Shown one piece after another: positions 9,301 through 18,008 of a stretch of 33,527 bases of DNA (its first letter is position 1; the number at the start of each line of letters is the position of its first letter). The stretch is from Bacillota bacterium. Lineage in GTDB: Bacteria > Bacillota > Clostridia > Christensenellales > WQRI01. Location: contig WQRI01000012.1 of NCBI GenBank assembly GCA_009786825.1, forward strand, positions 1 to 33,527, read 5' to 3'. Position numbers and translations under genes: made by a program. The notes beneath the pieces were generated by a model. The model was given only the letters and a program-made list of their open reading frames with translations. It searched no databases and was not told the origin of the DNA.

Positions 9301-11609
9301 GCAATCGCCACTATAGTATCAGCCGTAGAATCTACAGCATCTAATACTCTCTCAACAATAATATCTTTTGCTTCGGTTATAACACTCTCGTTTATAGCCT
9401 GCATTTCCTCTAGTTGAGTCTGTACTTTTTTCTCTAACTCTAGTATAGAAGCAACTAACACGTTCTCAATTTTAGTGTCTAAAACCTGTGCCGCCTCAGT
9501 TATGCTTGTAGCAATTTGCGTTAGCGTAGCCTCATCTATAGTGCCACCGCTAATACCACCGCTTACCGCCGCGCTTCCATTCTCGTTTAAGTTAGCAGCA
9601 ATAGCCCTAGCAACCTCATCTAAGTTAAGCGGAATAGGCACGTATTGCGATAGCGCTGTAACAACTTGCGACACAATAGCCTCGTTAATCGGCGCCGTTC
9701 TTGTAGCAATTTTTTCTACAACCTCATCTAAGTTAATTGGTACTGGTGAGATATTTTGAAGTTCTTTACCCACTTGCTCGCCAATTATACCACCTAGCGC
9801 CTCGTAGTCTAGTGCGCCACCTACGCCTTTAATATCAGATAGTTTGTCTTCTATTATGTCTAGTAACTCTAAGTTTGTTAAGTCGTCTTTAGTGTCTGCA
9901 TTAACACCTTCTTTCAACTCTTCTAACTTTTGCTCTACTAAATCTAACAACTCTAAGTTTGTTAAATCTTCTTCACCTATTGAGAGTGCGACGGTATCTC
10001 TAAGCTTACCTAATTCCTGCAATATCTCGTCGCGCTCCCCATTAGATACGTTTATTAAACCTGCCGTATCTTCTTTGATTTGCTTAATTTCCTCTAATAT
10101 TGCAGTTTCAAGCTGGGGGAGTCTTTTAAACTCCTCCGACAAAACTTCTAAAATGTCTTTGATGTCTGAGATTTGGCTCTTTATAAGTTCTGTCTCGCCC
10201 CTGTTAGTTTTTTGAACATCTTCTATTCTGTCCTTTAACTCTCTTATCTGGTTGTTTATTTTGTCTTCGCGGTGTCTTTCGTTAGACCGGTCGTATGTAT
10301 GCCTATCGTGAGTGTCACGCCCGTATCTGTCACCCCTGTCATCGTAATGCGTAGTTTTAGTGTGGTGGTCGCTTGGTCTGTTATCTACTCTGTGATAGTC
10401 GTGTGGTCTGTTGTCCGTGTGTGTTGTATGCCTTGTATGAGGCTCTGTATGCCTTGTATGCGCGTGATGAGGCTCGCTAACAGTTCTAGTAGCCGGCGAC
10501 ACTACTTGCCTTTGCTGTCTAGATGCTGCATTAATACTGTTTATAATATCAGCCTTAATGCTGTTTAAGACAGCAACCAAGTCGTTTCCCTGCGTCACGT
10601 TGTTATTAGCCGACTTAGCCATATCCTCCTTTAGTTTTGCAATTTCTGCATTCATAAGGTTTTGCGCCGTTAGTTTATTAACCTCGTCCCTTAATCTGTT
10701 CATCTCTTGCTGTGCTTGAAAATCTTGAGATGCTGAGATTGCTTGTGGCGAAAAAGAATTTTGCTGAACTTGTTGTGGGCTGCTGAACTGAGCCTGCTGT
10801 GCTTTTAGTTGGTTAATTTCTGCTTTAAGTTCGCTATTCTCTAGCCTAGCCTCTAAGCGATGCGCGTTTAAATTAGCGCTCTCTCTCTCTCTCGCTATTT
10901 CAAAATATATGCTGTTGTTATCTCTCAGCCTTAAAAACTCATTGTTTGTAATGTTAGACGAATTAATTTTTGTGTTAGTGTCTTGCTTTAAAAACTCGTC
11001 TCTTAGTCTGTTTAATTCTGTATCCGCTATATTGTTTGTGATACTCATAGGCACAGAAAACCCTCCATACGGATTTGGCATTGCCACAAGTGGCATACCC
11101 ATTATAGTATGCGCCTGAGGTTGTGCCGGTGCAGGCTCTGCTGGTGCTGGTGCTGGTTCTGGCTCTGGTTCTGGTTCTGGCTCGGCTTCTGGCTCGCCAA
11201 ACTTAGAGTTACCGAATTGGTCAAAACCATCTCTATCGTAACCCTCTCTGTCGTAGCCATACATATCGTATCCTTCCGCATCGTAACCCTCGCGGTCGAA
11301 CCCATCGCGGTCGTAACCATTAGCATCGAAGCCTTCGTAGTCGTATCCTTCTGCGTCTATACCATTAGCATCGAAGCCCTCCGCGTCGTATCCATTCATA
11401 TCAAAACCGAATTGGTCAAACCCGTCACGGTCGTAGCCGTTCACATCGTAACCAAATTCGTCATACCCTTCCTCGTCAAACTCCGAGTCTTCAGTCTCCT
11501 CGTTTTCTTCTTCAGACGTCTCGATAAACTCATCATCTTCGCCCTCTAGGTACTCTTCACGCTCTAGCGTTTGCTCTTCAAAATCATCAAATTCGTTGTA
11601 GTTAAACAT
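6324..11609 (-). CDS. Giant acidic/coiled-coil protein with N-terminal GYDxx pentapeptide repeats and Pro/Glu-rich linker (about 1761 aa)
   Basis: ORF track 6324..11651; start re-assigned to ATG at 11609 (MFNYNEFDDFEEQ) preceded by GGAGGGG RBS. Confidence 0.88.
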   Translation of the reverse strand: MFNYNEFDDFEEQTLEREEYLEGEDDEFIETSEEENEETEDSEFDEEGYDEFGYDVNGYDRDGFDQFGFDMNGYDAEGFDANGIDAEGYDYEGFDANGYDRDGFDREGYDAEGYDMYGYDREGYDRDGFDQFGNSKFGEPEAEPEPEPEPEPAPAPAEPAPAQPQAHTIMGMPLVAMPNPYGGFSVPMSITNNIADTELNRLRDEFLKQDTNTKINSSNITNNEFLRLRDNNSIYFEIARERESANLNAHRLEARLENSELKAEINQLKAQQAQFSSPQQVQQNSFSPQAISASQDFQAQQEMNRLRDEVNKLTAQNLMNAEIAKLKEDMAKSANNNVTQGNDLVAVLNSIKADIINSINAASRQQRQVVSPATRTVSEPHHAHTRHTEPHTRHTTHTDNRPHDYHRVDNRPSDHHTKTTHYDDRGDRYGRDTHDRHTYDRSNERHREDKINNQIRELKDRIEDVQKTNRGETELIKSQISDIKDILEVLSEEFKRLPQLETAILEEIKQIKEDTAGLINVSNGERDEILQELGKLRDTVALSIGEEDLTNLELLDLVEQKLEELKEGVNADTKDDLTNLELLDIIEDKLSDIKGVGGALDYEALGGIIGEQVGKELQNISPVPINLDEVVEKIATRTAPINEAIVSQVVTALSQYVPIPLNLDEVARAIAANLNENGSAAVSGGISGGTIDEATLTQIATSITEAAQVLDTKIENVLVASILELEKKVQTQLEEMQAINESVITEAKDIIVERVLDAVDSTADTIVAIADAVDATHESIGAIAGSFDALTDTAVKYQDLDDAKEIILDRLLDKLDELKDDNALMVLEASNALLDGLKNGEGGGINREELAKVVADAFANVVPVPINVDEIAQTIAEKTAPINAAITEQIKAELSQYVPVPLTAEGISKDIASHLTSLSIDTDKIAEQIKQSIAETSFDLDALAAKVAETLSTEFNVELDYDKIASTVAESLSGAIEIQDIALDYDKIAEVVRQNAANVELDSDAVTQEIAKVVSEAISTSAEQTIASLSTTISENAVESDYIIEKISHEISNQIAGIADKVSNIEANVDTQTLAEQVANTLATDIAALGLDAQDIAQRIVSALEISVDTSDIANKVANVLQTDILALAVDTEDLASRVVSSLDINLDVDDLVSRVSSQVNVDIADIVRATKEEILDSVSNHQPQDLDILSEKLESAVTQYKTHTEEVLSELIQGLNNASSEEKLTNFLTQIEESLSALTLSQSLTQDGLTNAIENLKEYVASQTANENIQELVEKLLPLAEGLEITAEIAALKSKIDDLAVLKETAGAAEGVQRNILSVLETISTDLHADSVSPEAIQELKSHITTTALDNSHARVLDEVEALKATISAQINATENMVVSLANAASQKDYNTEIEVLRQELIQARSNEASAMALFSEITQVIEEQGKEKENTKNEAILSEIAALRNKIEDPARLESIAQQLEGIKYDFRDSLAEITAIKSQIARSTNTSIADIDNNIILEEISKMKDEISANVQTAETRLILAEITRLSDSLLGQAGAEGGRQVTRAGADIKPTTKRGKGAKATTESEEVTKSIQDLTKGLTEDLTQLAKLAAAGTEKDTAKGGRKRTAAKKDEPAQNVGVTSAARGARSAAATKPVTPTPETAKPKTTKRGTKKKDQDTAHALESIDNLLASGMPNMPIELDASTMDLTDMALAQELAKQVAEKMVIQNLFNQLSPDQTTETTNQQITITNTQTNTSQTVSIKQLTEQILLERLRKRFE
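11214..11468 (-). repeat. 17 x 15-bp repeat encoding G-[YFI]-D-x-x
   Basis: GYDEFGYDVNGYDRDGFDQFGFDMNGYDAEGFDANG... uninterrupted 5-aa period. Confidence 0.92.
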
Positions 11610-11662
11610 AATCCCCTCCGTTTTTTTAGGTGAAAGACAACTGTCCCTCACAAAACTGTGCT

Positions 11663-11686
11663 AAAAAGATTTATCCTAATCTTTTT
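11663..11686. promoter_or_regulatory. Hairpin in the 5' leader of the 1761-aa gene; minus-strand TATAAT just upstream (11688-11693)
   Basis: Perfect 9-bp stem AAAAAGATT...AATCTTTTT, 6-nt loop. Confidence 0.4.
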
Positions 11687-11799
11687 AATTATATCTTTGT
11701 TATTTTTTTGTTTTTTTTGTATTTTTGTGTTTTTGTATTTTGTTATTTTGTGTTACTCGTATACTCTTGTCGCTTGTAAGTTTTTTGTATTTTTATATT

Positions 11800-11852
11800 C
11801 TGAGCGCTGAAGCCTGTTATTCTGACCGCTGTATGCTGACCGCTGTATGCTG
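11800..11852. repeat. Short degenerate tandem repeat (TGACCGCTGTATGC units) downstream of the 1172-aa gene
   Basis: tctgaccgctgtatgctgaccgctgtatgctgtatac close to the stop codon at 11860. Confidence 0.6.
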
Positions 11853-11859
11853 TATACAA

Positions 11860-14800
11860 CTACTTCCTAGCCGCTGGTCTTGCTGCTGGCTTTGCTGCTG
11901 GTCTTGCCGCCGCTGCGCCCGGTCTTGCTGCTGCCGCACCCGGTCTAGCACCCGATGCCCCCGGTCTTGCCGCCGCACCTGGTTTTGCCATTCCCGGTCT
12001 AGCGCCCGCCGCGCCCGGTCTCGCCGCCATACCCGGTCTTGCTGGCATTCCCGGTCTAGCACCCGCCGCCCCCGGCCTTGCACCTGCCGCGCCCGGTCTT
12101 GCCATTCCCGGTCTTGCCGGAACTGGTGGTCTTTTAATTTGAGTGTTAGATTTATTTACAGTTTTTGTATGCTGTTTGGTTATTGTTTTTGGCTTAGCCT
12201 TTTGAGTAATACGCTCTGTTACCTTTACAAGTTTCTTTTGTGGCTTCGCATCAAACGTACCCGCTAGTCCCTTTTTAAGTATAAGCATCTGTTTTTGGTT
12301 ATCTAGCCTATCCATCAATATACCTAAAGCCTCCGAAAACTCAGAGTGGCTCTTTGGCGGTATATTACCCCTTAACGAGTTTATCTTGATAGCCAGCATC
12401 TGTGCTTCTTCCGCCGTGTTGACCCCATCTATCTCTAACTCTATATCACGAAGCACCTTAACAAAATTGTTATACTCTTCGTCCTCTGCAGATAGTGTCT
12501 CGCTTGTAATTTCTTCAAAGTTAATCTCTTCGTACTTCTTTTCTATAAATGCCGCACGCGACTGCTCTATAGACACAAGCCTTTCAAACTCTGCCCTTAA
12601 GTCGTCCACCGCATTTTGAAGTTCCATTTCCGCTTCTAGTTGTAGTTGGCTTGCCGCTTTTGCCGCGTCCTCTACTACGCGCTCTGCCTCATCGAAAATA
12701 TCTTGAGAGTCTGCCTTTGCTTTCTCTAGTGCCTTATCTGCTTCCTCTGCATCTAAAAGCGCAATTTCTTTAAAGTCGTCTGCCGCCTCATCAAACTGCT
12801 TCCACGCCTTTTCTGCATTTATTCTTGCGGTCTCTGTTAACTTAATAGCATTACTGCGAGACTCTTCCGAGAAATCTCTCGCTAGTGCTATCATCTCTTC
12901 CGCTTCTTTATTAGCCCTTGCTAAATTTGACCTTAAGCGCTCTATCTGAACGTCTGCTTCCTCTTGTCTAAACTTACGCTCTAGTTCTAGTTGGCTTTCT
13001 ACTTTTCTAGAATAGTCTTCAATGCGTGCAAGGCGCTCTTGCGCAATTTTAAAATCTTGAGGAGTCTTAGCATTCTTTAATAGCTGTTCCGCTATTGCTA
13101 ACTCCGTCGCTTGATAATTATTCCTTGCTATGTCATCAATTTTAACCATTAACTCCTCCAAATTTTGAGTATGCTTTACTTTTAGTGCTAGTTGCTGATT
13201 ACAAACAGGCTCTGCTTCCGCTAGCGCTCTGTCTATCATTTTTTGTGAAAGCTCACTCGCTTCCTGCTTTGTTTTATCCGACTTTTCAAAAGCCGCTTTC
13301 TGATTTGCTTTTGCAAGTTTTAAATTAACATCTAGTCGCATCAGTTTTTGACGAACATCATATTCGTCCATATCTTGATTTTTTGTTTGTTCTATAATTT
13401 TTGCCGCCTGACTTTTTAGTATATTAACTTCTCTAACGGCAACTTCTGTCTCGTGTATAATTTCTTGTTGCGCTTTAAGTACTTCAAATTCTGCACGGCT
13501 TTGCACTTCGTATACTTTAAGCAACTCTTTTCTTATAGTCTCATTACTGTTTGCAATCTCACCAAATACGCGTCGCCTTACATCAAACAAGTGTAAGTGC
13601 TTATTTAATGCATCGGTATTTGCTTCTATAAAAAACTTTTGTAGTGCCTCGCCTAGTGGTTTAAGCCCTATAATAGAATCTATACCCTCTACTATGTTTG
13701 CGCAAATTTTGTTTTCTAACTTAGTTAAGTTTATTAGTATTTGTGCAAATTTAACCTCTATATTATCTATAAAGTTTTGGTTTGCTACAATTGTGCTTTC
13801 TGCTATATTTGTTTGCGCGCCGTAAGTTACTGTATTTTTTTGCTCTAACTCTTTAATAAGTTCTGATAGTCTAATCTCTGCCCTTTCTAAAACCCCCGAG
13901 TTTACATTATAGCGCCTTAACTTTTCTAACACATCGCGCTCTAGCCTTACATCTCTGTTTAATAGTGCCTCTATGCGCTTTAGCAAGTTTGTAATTTTAG
14001 TTTTAGTGCGCTGTGCAATTTGCTCGAATTCGTTAAACCTAGATATAAAGTTCCTTTTAAGGCTGTTGTTAAATGCTATTATAGAGTTTAAGTCTGATAT
14101 TTCTGCAACATCGGTTTCTTGTCGCAAAGAGTTTTCCGCAACCCTTATGTTTTCTTCTGCTTCTATGCTCTTTTTTCTTGCGTGTTTTAAAAAACTATGT
14201 ATTGCTATATATCTGCTGTATTCTTCATCTACCGATAAAAGTAACTTAACCGCTTGATACCACACTCTGTCTGCCGTAGAAGTTATCTCAAACAAATACT
14301 CAGAGTCGCATACGGGCGTAGTAATTGCTAAGAATTTATTCTTAAATGCCGATACTCTCGAACTTATTGCAAAACTAGAATTTTTGCTTGCCGAGGCTCT
14401 TAGTAAACTTATTGTGTCGTCTGCTAGTACTCTAGAGTGTGCTATTAAATCTATTTTAAAATCTGTGTTGACAGGTTCATCTATATATCTAGAAAAAACA
14501 TCAGAGTCCAACCCCGTATAGCCGTGCCTTATAATAGGCTGTGGTAGTGTTTGTGTAGTTAAGGGTTGCCCAGCGTTAGTGTCCGTGTTTTGTTGAAATG
14601 CGTTTTGTGTATTTTGTAAGCCCCCTAATGTGCTGTCTGTTGCGCTTCCGTTACTATTTATACTATAAGGCATTGCACTTAATGTATTATCTGCCCCCGC
14701 GTTGCCGCTTGCATTATTGCCTATACTAGATATTGCATTTATGTTAGTTAGTGGCTGTGTATTAGCGCTAGTTGCCGTGTCGTTAGTTAGATTAGTGCCT

Positions 14801-15378
14801 ACACCCGTGCTAGACACCCCGCCCGTACCACTTACACCACCGTTTGCACTAGTGCCAGCATTCCCCGCCCCGCTCGAGTTTGTGTTAAAAACTATTCCCG
14901 GGCTTGTCGGCTCGGCTTTTTTGTCTTGCGGTAGGTTGCCCGTGTTGCTCTCTCTTATAGCCGCTAAATTTTTTCTAGCATCTTCTTCTTGCGATTTTAG
15001 CCATAACTCTTTTTCTTTATCTGTGTCGGTTGAGGGTTGCTTAACCCCTTGGCGCTCATCTAGTAATTTTTGTTTTTGCTCTAACTTCTGTTGCTTACGT
15101 GCTTCGTGTAACTCTCTTTTTCTTTCTTTGCTTAACTGCTTTTCTAATCTCTTTTTTTCTTTTTTATCTGCTTTGGTTAAAACCTGCTCTGATAGCAGTA
15201 ACCGCTCCGCTTCTTTTGCTTGCTCTATTTCTTTTACCTTTGCTTGTATTATTTTATCTACATCGTCGCGCTTAGAAGTATCCGCGGGTGGCTCGCCTTG
15301 AAATAGCATAATATTTATAAAGTTTTTATTGCCACTAACATTACTTTTGTACAAGTTATTATTTAATGTATTATGCAT
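11860..15378 (-). CDS. Large coiled-coil protein with basic region and C-terminal RPGA-rich tail (1172 aa)
   Basis: Long ORF, RBS GGGAGGGG; helical K/E-rich body; C-terminal ARPGAAGARPGM...AARPAARK. Confidence 0.88.
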   Translation of the reverse strand: MHNTLNNNLYKSNVSGNKNFINIMLFQGEPPADTSKRDDVDKIIQAKVKEIEQAKEAERLLLSEQVLTKADKKEKKRLEKQLSKERKRELHEARKQQKLEQKQKLLDERQGVKQPSTDTDKEKELWLKSQEEDARKNLAAIRESNTGNLPQDKKAEPTSPGIVFNTNSSGAGNAGTSANGGVSGTGGVSSTGVGTNLTNDTATSANTQPLTNINAISSIGNNASGNAGADNTLSAMPYSINSNGSATDSTLGGLQNTQNAFQQNTDTNAGQPLTTQTLPQPIIRHGYTGLDSDVFSRYIDEPVNTDFKIDLIAHSRVLADDTISLLRASASKNSSFAISSRVSAFKNKFLAITTPVCDSEYLFEITSTADRVWYQAVKLLLSVDEEYSRYIAIHSFLKHARKKSIEAEENIRVAENSLRQETDVAEISDLNSIIAFNNSLKRNFISRFNEFEQIAQRTKTKITNLLKRIEALLNRDVRLERDVLEKLRRYNVNSGVLERAEIRLSELIKELEQKNTVTYGAQTNIAESTIVANQNFIDNIEVKFAQILINLTKLENKICANIVEGIDSIIGLKPLGEALQKFFIEANTDALNKHLHLFDVRRRVFGEIANSNETIRKELLKVYEVQSRAEFEVLKAQQEIIHETEVAVREVNILKSQAAKIIEQTKNQDMDEYDVRQKLMRLDVNLKLAKANQKAAFEKSDKTKQEASELSQKMIDRALAEAEPVCNQQLALKVKHTQNLEELMVKIDDIARNNYQATELAIAEQLLKNAKTPQDFKIAQERLARIEDYSRKVESQLELERKFRQEEADVQIERLRSNLARANKEAEEMIALARDFSEESRSNAIKLTETARINAEKAWKQFDEAADDFKEIALLDAEEADKALEKAKADSQDIFDEAERVVEDAAKAASQLQLEAEMELQNAVDDLRAEFERLVSIEQSRAAFIEKKYEEINFEEITSETLSAEDEEYNNFVKVLRDIELEIDGVNTAEEAQMLAIKINSLRGNIPPKSHSEFSEALGILMDRLDNQKQMLILKKGLAGTFDAKPQKKLVKVTERITQKAKPKTITKQHTKTVNKSNTQIKRPPVPARPGMARPGAAGARPGAAGARPGMPARPGMAARPGAAGARPGMAKPGAAARPGASGARPGAAAARPGAAAARPAAKPAARPAARK
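11863..12124 (-). repeat. RPGAA/RPGM tandem repeats encoded at the 3' end of the 1172-aa gene
   Basis: RPPVPARPGMARPGAAGARPGAAGARPGMPARPGMAARPGAAG... Confidence 0.85.
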
Positions 15379-15448
15379 TTTCCCCTCCCTATTAATTTAA
15401 ATGCAATTTAATAATTTTTGTTTTACTTCTAAACCTTTTTTACTTCTA

Positions 15449-15464
15449 CCCATTTTAAAATGGG
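15449..15464. promoter_or_regulatory. Perfect 16-bp palindrome CCCATTTTAAAATGGG upstream of the 1172-aa gene
   Basis: Perfect dyad, beside a direct repeat TTTTACTTCTA (15421-15431, 15438-15448). Confidence 0.35.
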
Positions 15465-16423
15465 GGGAAGCAGCAAATGTGAAACTTTTTTTCTTTTGTA
15501 TGTTTGTGCCTCACTTGTTTATATTTGTTGGCTTACTTATTTTTTTGTATCCACTTTTTGTGGCTTACTTGTTTTTTTACCACCTATATATTATATATAA
15601 GGGTTTGTCTTTTGTATGTTGTTTTTTAAGCCCACATCTGCTACTCAAAACAAGTATTATAAGACACAATTATTTCTACTAATTTGTTATTAATACTAAA
15701 ACAAATTAGTATAAGTTTGTAAAATTAGCCTTAAAAACTATAAAAGTATGCTATAATACCTGTTTATGTATATATGTTAACATATTTCAAAACAGATGTC
15801 AAGCATTTTTTAACACTTTTTTCATATTTTTATAATTTTTTTTAATAATTTAGACATATTTAGGGCTAAAAGTGTACATTTTGGGTAATATTTGTGTATT
15901 TCTGCGGTTAATTATGAATATTTTGTAACATAATTTTAGTAAATTCCCGCATTTGTTAATAATTTATTAACATTTAATTAACTAAACAAAAGACCTTAGA
16001 CTAAATATAGCCTCTAAACAAATACTAATTAAATTAATTTCCCCAAAGTTACTAGACCAACTTGGCATCTAGTTATAACGGACACGGACAAATTCGGACA
16101 ATTTTATTACACTCAAATAATCTAATTTTTAAACAAAAGTCTATTCCCACCACAGTCAGTTAACAAACTCCCCTTTTATGTGGAATAACTATTATACCAC
16201 ATTATTTTAATTTTTTCAACTATATTTACATAATTACTCAAATTTTTTTAAAATTTTTGTAAGTTTTTTGCCACAATAATAAATTACTTTTTTTTAACGC
16301 TTAATTCATTTTTACCCCCACCCCAACTCAAAAAACCCTATTCCCACCAAAACCACCACCAAACAAAGCCCAACCTTAATCAAAAAACCCATTACCACCA
16401 AATAAAAAAACCAGCACTAAAAC

Positions 16424-16456
16424 AAAAAAAGGAGTATGTACTTTTTTACATACCCC
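16424..16456 (-). terminator. Rho-independent terminator at the end of the phage-like operon
   Basis: Minus strand GGGGTATGTA-AAAAAAG-TACATACTCC-TTTTTTT. Confidence 0.7.
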
Positions 16457-16553
16457 ATACCTTTTTTTACATACCCCTTTGCTTTGCCTGCAACATCTAA
16501 AACAAAAGCCGTCTCCTTACACCTAAGCCGCAGAGTATACCGCCTAACACCCC

Positions 16554-16760
16554 CTAACTTTTATTTTTAATATCAAAGTCCCAGATTTCGTGAGCGTCTA
16601 ACTTTGGTGTTTCCCTATTGCAAACCGCGCATTTAAAATTTGCCCTAGCGTAACAAGCCTGTCTTAGCGTATCCCAATCTTTCTTTTTTAAAGTCTTGCT
16701 AAAATTATTGCCCCACGCACCCTTTGGCAACAAATCTATAGTTAATTTTAAGTTATTCAT
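16554..16760 (-). pseudogene. Truncated HNH-endonuclease-like gene
   Basis: MNNLKLTIDLLPKGAWGNNFSKTLKKKDWDTLRQACYARANFKCAVCNRETPKLDAHEIWDFDIKNKS*: first CxxC and the DAH motif present, C-terminal half (second CxxC/CH..KH) missing; RBS AGGAG. The ORF-track start at 16832 is upstream read-through. Confidence 0.6.
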
Positions 16761-16776
16761 TTTAACTCCTAATTTA

Positions 16777-16811
16777 AAAACGCAAGTGGAATGTTTTTCT
16801 ACTTGCGTTTT
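16777..16811. terminator. Hairpin/terminator between the DUF4417 remnant and the HNH gene
   Basis: AAAACGCAAGT ggaatgtttttct ACTTGCGTTTT, 11-bp perfect stem. Confidence 0.6.
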
Positions 16812-17303
16812 AATTTGTTGGATAAAGTTCACCTGCTTGTAATTTTCTTAAATACTCTGGATATCCCAACTTCTTTATTAACTCATCTTTATCAAATGGG
16901 CTAATAGACTTTATATTACCTTGCATCTCGCCGAAAGGTTCACCATAACATATTACTGCGCTTGGTCTTATAATATCTAACATTTTATTGTAACTTTCTA
17001 AAAATTCGTTTTTGTATTTTTCTCTTGAGTATGTTGATACTGCTACTATACTGCCTTGCTCTATGCCATCAAAACAAAACTCATAACTGTCTTGCCCCGC
17101 ACAAGCAACTGTAGGTATAACAACTCTACTTTACTTATGTCTATGTTTTGCTTTTTTATAAATGGCATATTAAATTTGCCTACTGTTTTAAAATCGTCTC
17201 TAACCAACTTTTGTTTTTTCTTTAGCTTTTGTTCATCATACATCGTTGGCTCGTGTTTATCTAAATCGTACAAATACTCTGCATAGTTTTTTTCATTAAA
17301 CAT
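16810..17303 (-). pseudogene. DUF4417-like gene with internal deletion and frameshift
   Basis: N-terminal piece MFNEKNYAEYLYDLDKHEP...KFNMPFIKKQNIDISKVEL in one frame; C-terminal piece VIPTVACAGQDSYEFCFDGIEQGSIVAVSTYSREKYKNEFLESYNKMLDIIRPSAVICYGEPFG...LYPTN* in another frame immediately after. Confidence 0.65.
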
Positions 17304-17331
17304 ATTACTCCTTTAAAAAAACTAGTTAACT

Positions 17332-17625
17332 TTAAAAATTTTGCTTTCTAAATAATTCTGTAACGAACCTGCCTTTTGAGCCTTCTTTAGCAATTATTAC
17401 ATCTCTGAATTCAAGCCATACACTTTTGTATTGATTGTAACTTAATTCGTTTGCACCACCCCAAAAATCCCGGTCATCATTTTGTAGCCAGTCATCTTGC
17501 CAATGACACACCCTACAAATTTGGTAACCCTCTACTTGTGTAATTTCAAACTCTTCACAAAGTTTGCATAAGTAAGGTGGTATCTCTATTTTCTCTCCTG
17601 TTCTTGATATAATAAAATTTTTCAT
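17332..17625 (-). CDS. CPCC-type cysteine-rich small protein
   Basis: CKLCEEF...GYQICRVCHWQDDWLQNDDRDFWGGANELSYNQYKSVW resembles the CPCC (C..C...ICPVCFWEDD...GGAN) family; start at ATG 17625 with AAGGAG. Confidence 0.6.
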   Translation of the reverse strand: MKNFIISRTGEKIEIPPYLCKLCEEFEITQVEGYQICRVCHWQDDWLQNDDRDFWGGANELSYNQYKSVWLEFRDVIIAKEGSKGRFVTELFRKQNF

Positions 17626-17639
17626 ATTTATATTCTCCT

Positions 17640-17963
17640 TTAACTTATCCAATAAACGCCATATTTTATAAATTGCTCTTCAAAATATTTTTGCCCACGA
17701 GTTGGTTTAAAATATGTGACTATTTTCCCAGTTTCTGATATTATCATAAATTCATTTGTTCTTGGTATATACTTATATATTGAACCATCTTTAGCTCTAA
17801 ATGCCCTTATATTTCTTCCTTGGCTGTTAGCAAACCTTACCGCCTTTGCTGTGTATTCTTCAACTGTTTTAGCATTAAACTCGTGTCCGTGTTCTAGAAA
17901 GTGCCTCCACTCTGACTCGTCCGATGTCCAATACTGCCCAAATGAACTAGGTCCTTTTTCCAT
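17640..17963 (-). CDS. Small BECR/phage-barnase-like nuclease-toxin-type protein (candidate)
   Basis: WRHFLEHGHEFNAKTVEEYTAKAVRFANSQ...YKYIPRTNEFMIISETGKIVTYFKPTRGQKYFEEQ resembles C-terminal nuclease domains found in phage head-associated proteins/polymorphic toxins; RBS AGGAGG before ATG 17963. Confidence 0.5.
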   Translation of the reverse strand: MEKGPSSFGQYWTSDESEWRHFLEHGHEFNAKTVEEYTAKAVRFANSQGRNIRAFRAKDGSIYKYIPRTNEFMIISETGKIVTYFKPTRGQKYFEEQFIKYGVYWIS

Positions 17964-18008
17964 TATACTACTTCCTCCTTTGTTTGTCAAACTATTGACA
18001 TAAACTTT

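Noticed and set aside
11109-11549. 146-aa plus-strand ORF and 74-aa minus ORF over the GYDxx array
   Set aside because: Frame artefacts of the 15-bp repeat.
15401-15682. 93-aa hydrophobic plus-strand ORF
   Set aside because: Very AT-rich region, Phe/Leu-rich translation, no clear RBS; likely chance.
16554-16832. 92-aa ORF start at 16832
   Set aside because: Extends through a terminator hairpin and overlaps the DUF4417 remnant; ATG at 16760 with AGGAG is better.
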